From contig NZ_JAPZBC010000001.1 of NCBI RefSeq assembly GCF_027460265.1, positions 2,507,501 to 2,571,500 of the forward strand: a stretch of 64,000 nucleotides of DNA. The letters run 5' to 3'. Below are positions 44,092-53,596 of the stretch, piece after piece. A program made the position numbers and the translations under genes. Each line of letters opens with the position of its first letter. The stretch's first letter is position 1. Source of the DNA: Streptomyces sp. WMMC940 (GTDB lineage: Bacteria > Actinomycetota > Actinomycetes > Streptomycetales > Streptomycetaceae). The notes beneath the pieces are model-generated. The model saw only the letters and a list, made by a program, of their open reading frames with translations. It had not been told where the DNA came from and ran no database searches.

Positions 44092-45013
44092 ACCGGATCC
44101 TCGGGTCCAGGACCGCGTAAAGCAGGTCGACGAGCAGGCTGGTGAGGAGGTAGATAAGGACGATCAGTGAGGCGATGCCCACGACCGTGGCACCCTCGCG
44201 GCGGATGAGGGCCTCGTAGATGGCGAGACCGACACCCTTCACGTTGAAGATGCCCTCGGTGACGATCGCTCCCGTCATCAGGTTGCCGATGTCCGTGCCG
44301 AGGAAGGTCACAACGGGGATCATGGAGTTGCGCATCAGGTGCACGCCGATGATCCGGCGACGCGGCAGGCCCTTGGCCACCGCCGTACGCATGTAGTCGG
44401 CCCGAAGGTTCTCGGCCATCGACGTACGGGTCAGGCGCGCCACGTACGCGAGCGAGAGGGAGCCGAGGACGACCGCCGGCAGGAGGAGGTCGCTGATCGC
44501 CGGTTCCTCCGGGACCGTGGCGGGAACCAGCTCGAACTGGAAGGCGAACAGGTACTGCATCAGGAAGCCCAGCACGAAGGACGGCATGGAGATCAGCACC
44601 AGGGTCAGCGTCAGCAGACCGCGGTCCTGAAGGCTGTTGGGTCGCAGGCCGGCGACGACGCCCAGGGACACGCCCACGAGCACCGTGAAGGTGAACGCGA
44701 ACAGCGTGAGTCTGACCGTGACCGGGAACGCCGCGGTGATGATGTCCGCGACCGGCCTCTTGCTGACGATCTCCGTACCGAAGTCGCCCTGGAGAAGACC
44801 GCCGATGTAGTTCAGGTACTGCTGCCAGATCGGCTGGTCGAGTCCGAGTTCCTTTCTGATCTCGGCGACGATCGCCGGGTCGAAGCTCTGGTCGCCCATG
44901 AGCGCTCTGACGGGGTCACCGGGCAGGGCGTACATCATGAGGAAGATCAGCAAGGTTGACCCGAGGAATACCGGGATCATCTGGAGCAGTCGTCGTGCGA
45001 CGTAGCGCCCCAT
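44084..45013 (-). CDS. Oligopeptide ABC transporter permease (OppB type), proximal operon
   Basis: A 309-residue six-helix permease starting MGRYVARRLLQMIPVFLGST. EAA loop AVAKGLPRRRIIGVHLMRNS; C-terminal SLLVDLLYAVLDPRIRY. It is separated from the upstream binding-protein gene by 128 nt containing two hairpins, unlike the distal operon where the gap is 29 nt. Confidence 0.94.
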   Translation of the reverse strand: MGRYVARRLLQMIPVFLGSTLLIFLMMYALPGDPVRALMGDQSFDPAIVAEIRKELGLDQPIWQQYLNYIGGLLQGDFGTEIVSKRPVADIITAAFPVTVRLTLFAFTFTVLVGVSLGVVAGLRPNSLQDRGLLTLTLVLISMPSFVLGFLMQYLFAFQFELVPATVPEEPAISDLLLPAVVLGSLSLAYVARLTRTSMAENLRADYMRTAVAKGLPRRRIIGVHLMRNSMIPVVTFLGTDIGNLMTGAIVTEGIFNVKGVGLAIYEALIRREGATVVGIASLIVLIYLLTSLLVDLLYAVLDPRIRYA

Positions 45014-45039
45014 GAGTGCCTCCGTGAGGGGTTACTGCA

Positions 45040-45107
45040 GCGGGGGCCGACCAAGGCGGACGGCCCCCGCGACTGCCCACTGCCATCGATCCGGATGGCA
45101 GTGGGCA
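45040..45107. promoter_or_regulatory. Two tandem hairpins between binding-protein and permease genes
   Basis: GCGGGGGCCG (45040-45049) pairs with CGGCCCCCGC (45061-45070), and TGCCCACTGCCAT (45074-45086) pairs with ATGGCAGTGGGCA (45095-45107). Both lie inside the operon, in the mRNA of the minus strand, between the lipoprotein stop and the permease start. They probably act as partial terminators or 3' stabilisers that give more binding protein than permease. Confidence 0.7.
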
Positions 45108-45141
45108 ACGGCTGAGTGGAAATGAGGCCCGTGGCCCCCGC

Positions 45142-46758
45142 TTACTTGGTGCTGACCGCGTACAGCTCGATCTCGCCGTGGAAGTCGACCTTCACACCGG
45201 AGACGTTCTTGCCGTGTCCTGCGTTCGTGCGGTAGTACCAGAGCGGAATGGCCGGCATCTTCTCCGCCAGCTTCTTCTCGACCTCCTGGTAGGCCTTGAC
45301 CGACTCCTCCATGGAGTTGGCGTTGTCGCCCTTCGCCATCAGCGCGTCGATCTCCTTGTCGGAGAAGCGACCGCTGTTGGCCTCGGCCTTGGAGTGGTAG
45401 AGCTCCTTGAGGAAGTTCACGTTGACCGGGTAGTCGGCGATCCAGCCACCGCGGTACATGCCCTTGACCTGGTTGCTGTCACGAGCCTCGAGGTCGGTGG
45501 GGAAGTCCGGCTTCGGGTCGCCCACGCAGTCCACGCCCGTGGCCTTGCGGATCGACTCGCACGCGGCGGTGACCCATTCCTTGTGGCCGCCGTCGCTGTT
45601 GTACTGGATGGTGAACTTGTTGCCCGGGACGCCGCCACCCTCCTGGATGAGCTGCTTGGCCTTCGCCGGGTCGTACTTCGTGATGTCGCCGAGCTCCTGG
45701 AAGCCCTTGACCTGCGGCGGGGTGAAGCCCTTGGCCGGGGTGCGGGTGTTGTTCAGGACGGTCTTGGTGATCGTCTCACGGTCGATCGCCATGGAGAGAC
45801 CCTGGATGACCTTGGGGTCGATGTCCTTGAACGTCTCGGAGTAGCGCGCGGGCACCAGGGACTGCACACCTGCGAATGCCGCCTCGATGGCGCCCTCACC
45901 CAGGTCCTGCTTGTACTTGGGCAGGTCCGTCGGGCCAACGGCCTTCACGATGTCGAGGTTGCCGGACAGCAGGTCCTTGTAGGCCGCCTCGACGGTCGTG
46001 TAGTTCTTGAACAGCAGCCCCTTGTTCTTCGCCTTGTTCGGGCCCTGGTAGTCCGCGAACGCCTTGAACTTGAGGAGCTTCTTGCGGTCCCACTTCTCGA
46101 GCTCGTAGGGGCCGTTGCCGATCGGCTTCAGGCCGAAGGCCTTCGGGTCGTCGTAGAAGACCTTCGGGAGCGGCGCCCAGGTGGTGTAGCCGAGCTTGTA
46201 GTTGAAGTACGGGACCTTGGTCTTCAGCTCGATGGTGAAGGTGTGGTCGTCCACGATCTTCAGGCCGGACATGGTCTCGGCCTTGGGCGCCTTGCCCTCG
46301 CCCGGGTTGACGTCGTCGTAACCCTTGATGTCGGAGAACCAGTAGGCGTTCTTCTGCTTGTTCTCGACGTGGGCGTACCAGTTCCACGCCTTCACGTACG
46401 ACTCGGAGGTGACCTCCTCGCCGTTGTGGAACTTCCAGCCCTTCTTGAGCTTCACGGTCCAGGTCTTGGAGTCCGGCGACTCCACGGACTCCGCGTTCGT
46501 CAGAACGATCTCGCCCTTGTCGTCGAACGAGAGCAGCTGGCTGAAGAGCGCGCGGATGGCGTAGCCACCGTTGGACTCGTTCGTGTCCGCCGGAATGAGC
46601 GGGTTCTGCGGCTCGCCGACGTCGATGGAGACGTAGCCCGCAGGCTGCCCCGAAGTGGGCTTCTGGTCTTCACTGCCGCTGCTGCCGCCGCAAGCCGTCG
46701 CCGCCAGGGCAACGACGATCGCACCCGCGACCCACTTGGCGCTCTTGGCACCGCGCAT
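45142..46758 (-). CDS. Peptide-binding lipoprotein of the proximal, BldK-like Opp operon
   Basis: A 538-residue SBP_bac_5 lipoprotein. Signal peptide WVAGAIVVALAATAC ends at the modified Cys. Blocks: VSIDVGEPQNPLIPADTNES, TWTVKLKKGWKFHNGEEVTS, NGPYELEKWDRKKLLKFKAF, MAIDRETITKTVLNNTRTPA, ending MPAIPLWYYRTNAGHGKN. The start is ATG 46758, since AGGAGGAG lies 6 nt upstream; longer frames run into the A+T-rich promoter region. The position next to typA suggests the developmental importer BldK of Streptomyces, but here the lipoprotein comes first in the operon, so orthology to BldKB needs a tree. Confidence 0.93.
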   Translation of the reverse strand: MRGAKSAKWVAGAIVVALAATACGGSSGSEDQKPTSGQPAGYVSIDVGEPQNPLIPADTNESNGGYAIRALFSQLLSFDDKGEIVLTNAESVESPDSKTWTVKLKKGWKFHNGEEVTSESYVKAWNWYAHVENKQKNAYWFSDIKGYDDVNPGEGKAPKAETMSGLKIVDDHTFTIELKTKVPYFNYKLGYTTWAPLPKVFYDDPKAFGLKPIGNGPYELEKWDRKKLLKFKAFADYQGPNKAKNKGLLFKNYTTVEAAYKDLLSGNLDIVKAVGPTDLPKYKQDLGEGAIEAAFAGVQSLVPARYSETFKDIDPKVIQGLSMAIDRETITKTVLNNTRTPAKGFTPPQVKGFQELGDITKYDPAKAKQLIQEGGGVPGNKFTIQYNSDGGHKEWVTAACESIRKATGVDCVGDPKPDFPTDLEARDSNQVKGMYRGGWIADYPVNVNFLKELYHSKAEANSGRFSDKEIDALMAKGDNANSMEESVKAYQEVEKKLAEKMPAIPLWYYRTNAGHGKNVSGVKVDFHGEIELYAVSTK

Positions 46759-47296
46759 GGGGCTCCTCCTCATGAGTCCACTAGTCACTACGAGAGGGGC
46801 ACTTCTACGCGCGCTGACACCCCGCCAGCGTGTGCGCCGAGCGCCCCGAGTGTGCTCGTGAGCCGGCGCTCCCCACAGCGCATGACCCATTGACCCGAGC
46901 TCAACGGAGCCAACTATTAAGGAGCCGGGGGCTGTAAACCACACTTAAAGGGTCTCGTTTTGACAACATCAGAGCAAGCACAGGAGTCGAAATCTGGACA
47001 AAGCGATCCCAGACAGACACGCGCGAAACGGACCCTTAACGCAGCTTCCGGATCTTCGGGTCCGATAAGCGGACACTCTCCTGGCGCCCGCGCTTGAAAC
47101 GCACTTGACGGGAGCGCGGGTTCCTCTCGGTGGCCGGGGTCGGTCGGAGTGCCGGAATGGCCTCGGTTCGCCCTGCCGCACCGCCGGCGGCGCAGTTCCG
47201 ACGGTAGTCCGAGGCGGAAACGGCCCGGGAGCCCCCTCGATCGAGGTCTCCCGGGCCGTCGCGGTCAGTCGGTCCCGGTGTCCGGAACCCGACGGC
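46759..47296. other. Promoter region of the proximal Opp operon
   Basis: 538 bases between the Opp lipoprotein gene and typA (both minus strand). Bases 46900-47045 are markedly A+T-rich for this genome and on the minus strand contain a TTGTCA -35-like hexamer (about 46960) without an equally clear -10. The typA terminator is at its right end (47221-47258). Confidence 0.55.
47221..47258. terminator. Terminator of typA
   Basis: CGGCCCGGGAG (47221-47231) pairs with CTCCCGGGCCG (47248-47258); CCTCGATCGAGG inside forms a second perfect palindrome, making one long imperfect hairpin 38 nt beyond the typA stop. Confidence 0.8.
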
Positions 47297-49204
<1,908 letters not shown>

Positions 49205-49795
49205 GGGTGGCTTGCGCTTCTCTCGGATCGTGGGATGCGGCGTCTGTTTCCTCTTACGCCCGCCGGGCGGACGCGCCACGGCTGTGTCCATGGTACGGGG
49301 CCGCCGCGCAAGGGGCTTCCCGGCCCGACCCGACCCGGAACGACCTTGCCCGCCGGGAGCTCCGGCGGGCAAGGGAATTGAGCTGCTTCTGAGGTCCGGA
49401 TCGCCGGAGGGGAGGGCTCCGCCGAGCCGGTCGGGCTCGCGGCCTGCCCCGGTGCCTCCGTCCGCGGGACCCCGCAGGCGGAACGGGTCCCGCCGCGGGG
49501 CCCGGCTCGGCGCTTCCGAGACACCGGTCGGGTGGCCTCCGGTCCGGCGCGGGATCTCCCGCGTGCTCGGCTCCGGACCGGGCCCCTACCCCACGGGCGG
49601 GACCGTGGGGCCCGCCGGACGGTGCGGCCCCGGTGCCCAGGTGCTCCGGGTCCGGACCCCCGCCGGGGCCCGCACCGACGGCTCCCAAGGCGTGACTGTC
49701 CGCCCCTGCGGTGGGGCGAGGACCGATGGCCGCGTGCGATGCGCGGACGCCCCGCCCCCGACGGCCGGCTCCTCACCGCTCCGCGGCCGGAGGCG
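49205..49795. other. Intergenic region between typA and the LpqW-like gene
   Basis: 591 G+C-rich bases upstream of typA and downstream of the LpqW-like gene. It contains a perfect 13-bp hairpin (49344-49356/49362-49374, CCTTGCCCGCCGG/CCGGCGGGCAAGG), which could end the upstream transcript or control typA. No convincing reading frame. Confidence 0.55.
49344..49374. terminator. 13-bp hairpin upstream of typA
   Basis: Perfect stem 49344-49356 with 49362-49374 and a GAGCT loop, about 140 nt before the typA start on the minus strand. Either a terminator of the LpqW-like gene or a leader attenuator of typA. Confidence 0.6.
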
Positions 49796-52219
49796 TCACT
49801 GCTTGTTCCGCCCCGCCCCGTGCGCCGGCTTCGCCTTCACGAAGCCGATGTCCTGGTAGCGCGGTGCCGCGAAGCCGAAGGCGCCGGCGTTGGCGAGGTC
49901 GTGCCTGGCGGCCACCAGCTCCGGGCGCTGGTAGAGGGGGATGGACGCCGCCGCGGCCCAGATGCGGGCGTCGACCTGCTTCATCAGGTCCCGGGACTTC
50001 CTCTCGTCCAGTTCGGAGACGGCCTCGTCGAAGAGCTGGTCGATCCGGTCCGTCCCGACCCGGGTGTAGTTCTGCTCCACCAGCAGCGACCCGTCCGTCG
50101 CGGGCTCGGGCTTGGCGTAGATCGGACGTGCGTCCGTCGCCGGGTAGGCCGTGGCCGGCCAGGACCAGAGGGCGAGGTCGTAGTGTCCGGAGGCGATGTG
50201 GTCCTTGAAGAAGCTGTCCTCGGCGACCTTCTTCACCTCGGTCCGGATCCCGACCCCGTCGAGCATCCTGCGGATGCGGTCCCCGACCGCGCGCAACGGC
50301 TCCGAGCCCGGGCCCGAGGGCAGCACGAAGCGGAGGCTGAGCGGCTTGCCGTCCTTCCCCAGCGGTCCCGCGACCGGGCTCCGGCCCGGGGCCCTGGTGC
50401 CGACCGGCGCGTAGGCGCCCGCGACCCCGCCCTCCCGCTTGTACGCCTCGGGCATCGCCTTGTCCCCGTCACTGCCGGCGGAGATCGCCACGGGACGGCC
50501 GGCGCCGGGCTTGTCGTCCCCGCCGGCAGTGGAGGCGACCGCACCGACGGCGCTCTCACCGGCGACCCCGGCGCGGGCACCGCCTCCGGCCACCGGGCTC
50601 GGCGAGGCGCTGGTAGACGCCGGGCCACCGGAGGTGGACGAGCCGCCCGCGGCGGGACCGCCCGGCGACGCGCTCTGCGCCGCCGGACCCAGCGCCGCCG
50701 GACTCTGCGCCGCCGGGCCGCTCCCGGGCGCCGGGCTCTCCACGGCCGGGCTCCCGACCTCCGGGCTCTTCTCGGGTCCCGCCTTCGTACCGGACTCGGC
50801 AGCCCGGGCGCCCTCCCGGGTCCAGCCCGCGTCCGCGAGCAGCGCCTGGGCCTCCGCGGTGTCCTGGCCGCCGAGGGCGCCGCTGCTGTCGGCGTACCCC
50901 GGCTGCCCGGCGAGCGCGAGGTGGCTGCCGACGGGCTTCGCGGGCAGACCGAGGGGCTTCAGCACCGTCTCGGCGAGCTCCCGGCGGTCCAGGGCACGGG
51001 CCACGGCGCGCCGCACCCGCTCGTCGGCCAGCGGCCCGGACTCTCCGTTGAGCGCGAGCTGGGTGTACGCGGGCTCCAGGGACTTGCGGACCACGAATCC
51101 GCGCAGCGCCGTCTGCTCGCTGGTGGACCTCGTCGGTCCGGCGTCTCCGCGCTCGCGCGCGAGCAGCGCGCTCCCGTCCTCGCCGACGCTCCCGGTGGAA
51201 CGTTCCTGCACGGAGTCGGCGGACTCCCCGGCCTCCGCTGCCGCGCCCGGCCCGCTGCCGCCGCTGCCGCCCCCCTGGCCCTTGCGTGCCACGGCGATAC
51301 GGTCCGCGACGCTCCGGTCGATCTCGGCCATATCGACGGCACCGGTGGCGAGCGCCGCGGCACGCCGGTCGCGCGGCACCGCCCGCAGTACCAGCGAGTC
51401 GAGCTTGGCCGGGTCCCCCCACCAGCGCGGGTTGCGGACGAGCGTGACCGTGCCGTCATCGCCGTCGACCTTCTGCAGGGCGAAGGGCCCCGCGGTCACC
51501 GGCAGCTCCGTCCGGGCCCCGTCGTTGAAGGACGCGGGGCTTCCCATCGTCTCCTTGGGGTAGAGCGGGGAGAACAGGGATCGCCAGTCGGCGTACGGCC
51601 GGGCGAAGGTGACCCTGACCTCCAGGTCGCTCTTGCCGCGCTCGATCTTCTCGATGCGCTCGTAACCGGCGTTGCGCGCCGTCCAGTACGCCGAGTCCTT
51701 GCCGTTCAGCGCCCGCCACTGGGCGACGAAGTCCGGGGCGCCGATCTCCCGCCCGTCGGTCCAGACGGCTTCCTGGTTGAGCTTGTAGAGGACGACCTGC
51801 TTGGGCTCGCGGTCCACGAGTTCGGCCGACTCCAGGTAATCGGGGTTGAGCTGCGGACGACCCCGCTGGTCCAGCGTGAAGAGGGAGGGGAGCACGGCAC
51901 CCGCGACCCGGCCGGTGGCGCCGTCCGCGTCGGCCTGGAACGCGTTGAGCGTGGTGGGTACGGAGTCGACGGCCCACCGCAGCGTGCCGCCCTGCTCGAC
52001 CTGGTTGCGCCCGGCGTGGCCGATGTCCGCGGGGACCACCACGCCCTCCGAGCCGCCCTCCCCGGACGTGCAGCCGGCCAGCACCGGCAGGACCAGGACG
52101 CCGCTGGTGAGCAACGCCACCGTGCGCGGCGTGCGGGTGCGGCCGGAACGGGAGCCGGGGGCTCGGAAGCAGGGCGTACGGGAGCATGTCCTCCCGCGCG
52201 GGGCGTCGACCTTGGACAT
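49796..52219 (-). CDS. LpqW-like orphan ABC-type substrate-binding lipoprotein
   Basis: An 807-residue SBP_bac_5-fold lipoprotein (Cys50 in LAGC) with no permease or ATPase gene nearby. The core is recognisable (TLRWAVDSVPTTLNAFQADA, YKLNQEAVWTDGREIGAPDF, VTAGPFALQKVDGDDGTVTL), and near the C-terminus DRIDQLFDEAVSELDERKSR and IPLYQRPELVAARHDLANAG. Two long insertions of Ala/Gly/Ser/Pro/Glu-rich sequence interrupt it, at about 313-366 and 470-625. Next to typA in M. tuberculosis lies lpqW, whose product regulates cell-wall mannan synthesis, so orthology is likely. ATG 52219 has GAGGTG upstream. Confidence 0.85.
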   Translation of the reverse strand: MSKVDAPRGRTCSRTPCFRAPGSRSGRTRTPRTVALLTSGVLVLPVLAGCTSGEGGSEGVVVPADIGHAGRNQVEQGGTLRWAVDSVPTTLNAFQADADGATGRVAGAVLPSLFTLDQRGRPQLNPDYLESAELVDREPKQVVLYKLNQEAVWTDGREIGAPDFVAQWRALNGKDSAYWTARNAGYERIEKIERGKSDLEVRVTFARPYADWRSLFSPLYPKETMGSPASFNDGARTELPVTAGPFALQKVDGDDGTVTLVRNPRWWGDPAKLDSLVLRAVPRDRRAAALATGAVDMAEIDRSVADRIAVARKGQGGGSGGSGPGAAAEAGESADSVQERSTGSVGEDGSALLARERGDAGPTRSTSEQTALRGFVVRKSLEPAYTQLALNGESGPLADERVRRAVARALDRRELAETVLKPLGLPAKPVGSHLALAGQPGYADSSGALGGQDTAEAQALLADAGWTREGARAAESGTKAGPEKSPEVGSPAVESPAPGSGPAAQSPAALGPAAQSASPGGPAAGGSSTSGGPASTSASPSPVAGGGARAGVAGESAVGAVASTAGGDDKPGAGRPVAISAGSDGDKAMPEAYKREGGVAGAYAPVGTRAPGRSPVAGPLGKDGKPLSLRFVLPSGPGSEPLRAVGDRIRRMLDGVGIRTEVKKVAEDSFFKDHIASGHYDLALWSWPATAYPATDARPIYAKPEPATDGSLLVEQNYTRVGTDRIDQLFDEAVSELDERKSRDLMKQVDARIWAAAASIPLYQRPELVAARHDLANAGAFGFAAPRYQDIGFVKAKPAHGAGRNKQ

Positions 52220-52521
52220 GACGGGCACCTCTTCGTCCGATTGGCTGGCCTTTGGTGGATTTTGGAGATGATCACACCTATTGCGCCTACACTGAAAAGG
52301 ACGGAGGGCGGAGCGTGAGGCCGACACGGCGGAGCGGTCCGAAAACCCCACCCGTGCGGCCGTACGGGGAGCCCCTAACGGGTGGCGCGTGACGCGAATC
52401 GGTGCACACGCCTTCACAAGCAGGGATGTGACGCGCGACACTCGCAGGCGCACACACAGCCCTCTGGGGGACAGCCCCAGACACCGCATGCCACCCGCGA
52501 CCGCGGAAGCGAGGGCAGTTC
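52220..52521. other. Divergent region before the sdh operon
   Basis: 302 bases with a modestly A+T-rich stretch at 52255-52310 containing TACACT (52288-52293, plus strand). It should hold promoters for the LpqW-like gene and for the sdh operon; I cannot define either precisely. Confidence 0.45.
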
Positions 52522-52752
52522 ATGTCCCTTCAGGACGAGTTGACGGACGTCAAGCGCCGTCTCGACGACCTGACCCGAACGGTCGAACGGCTGGAGCGGA
52601 GCCTCGCGCACACGCGGGAGGACGCACCCCGGACCCAGCCGGCCGACCGCCCGAGAGACCTGGTCACCATTCCCGACACCCCGTACGACAGTTCGCTGTG
52701 GACGGACTCGGACGACGAAGGCCTGGGTGTGCGCGACCGGCACGCGCCCTAG
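52522..52752 (+). CDS. Small coiled-coil protein preceding the sdh operon
   Basis: A 76-residue hydrophilic protein. MSLQDELTDVKRRLDDLTRT and VERLERSLAH give regular heptads, a short parallel coiled coil, followed by a Pro/Asp/Arg-rich tail. No family recognised, but the gene is 8 nt from the TTG start of the membrane-anchor gene and in the same orientation, so it is probably co-transcribed with sdh. M. tuberculosis has a small gene (Rv0250c) in the equivalent place, which may be the same protein. Confidence 0.65.
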   Translation: MSLQDELTDVKRRLDDLTRTVERLERSLAHTREDAPRTQPADRPRDLVTIPDTPYDSSLWTDSDDEGLGVRDRHAP

Positions 52753-52760
52753 GAGCTTCG

Positions 52761-53579
52761 TTGGCCACTGGCACCGAACCTCATACCGACACCGGCGTAC
52801 GCGGCGCCACGCGCGCCGCCATCGCCACCCGCCACCTCAGGACCGACCGCTGGTGGCTCGCGCCCGCCGCGACCGCCGGCGGTCTGCTCGCCTTCATCGT
52901 CTACTCGACCTGGCGGGCCTTCTCGAACAGCGACTACTACGCCGCGCCGTACGTCTCGCCGTTCTACTCACCCTGCCTCGCCGAGAACTGCGTGCCCATG
53001 AAGGGCGGCCCCAACTGGGAGATCTTCGGCAGCTGGTGGGGACTGTCCCCGGCCCTGCTGATCCTGATCTTCCCGCTGGGCTTCCGGCTGACCTGCTACT
53101 ACTACCGCAAGACCTACTACCGGGGCTTCTGGGCCTCGCCCCCGGCCTGTGCGGTCGCCGAGCCGCACGCGAAGTACACCGGCGAGACCCGCTTCCCGCT
53201 GGTCCTGCAGAACATGCACCGCTACTTCTTCTACGCGGCGCTTCCGGTGGCGGTCATCCTCACCTACGACACGGTGCTCGCCTTCCGCGACGAGACCTAC
53301 GCCTGGGGCCACATGGGCCTCGGCACCCTGGTGTTTCTCGTCAACATCGTGCTGATCTGGGCGTACACCCTCTCCTGCCACTCCTGCCGGCACATCATCG
53401 GCGGCCGGCTGCGGCACTTCTCCAAGCACCCGGTGCGCTACCGGCTGTGGGGGTTCGTCGGCAGACTGAATGAGCGTCACATGCTGCTCGCCTGGGCGTC
53501 GTTGATCAGTGTCGCCCTCGCCGACTTCTACGTCTATCTGCTCGCCTCCGGCGCCTTCGCCGATCCGCGCTTCTTCTAG
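52761..53579 (+). CDS. sdhC: Sdh1-type succinate dehydrogenase membrane anchor
   Basis: A 272-residue protein with about five membrane helices (LAPAATAGGLLAFIVYSTW; LSPALLILIFPLGFRLTCYY; YFFYAALPVAVILTYDTVLA; GHMGLGTLVFLVNIVLIWAY; AWASLISVALADFYVYLL). Conserved aromatic and His residues (NMHRYFFYAALP, SCHSCRH) are candidate haem or quinone ligands. Length and pattern match the membrane subunit of the actinobacterial Sdh1 complex (Rv0249c), not the SdhC/SdhD pair. It starts at TTG 52761 with GGAG 7 nt upstream, straight after the coiled-coil gene. Confidence 0.83.
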   Translation: MATGTEPHTDTGVRGATRAAIATRHLRTDRWWLAPAATAGGLLAFIVYSTWRAFSNSDYYAAPYVSPFYSPCLAENCVPMKGGPNWEIFGSWWGLSPALLILIFPLGFRLTCYYYRKTYYRGFWASPPACAVAEPHAKYTGETRFPLVLQNMHRYFFYAALPVAVILTYDTVLAFRDETYAWGHMGLGTLVFLVNIVLIWAYTLSCHSCRHIIGGRLRHFSKHPVRYRLWGFVGRLNERHMLLAWASLISVALADFYVYLLASGAFADPRFF

Positions 53580-53596
53580 GGGAAAGGTGCTCACCG

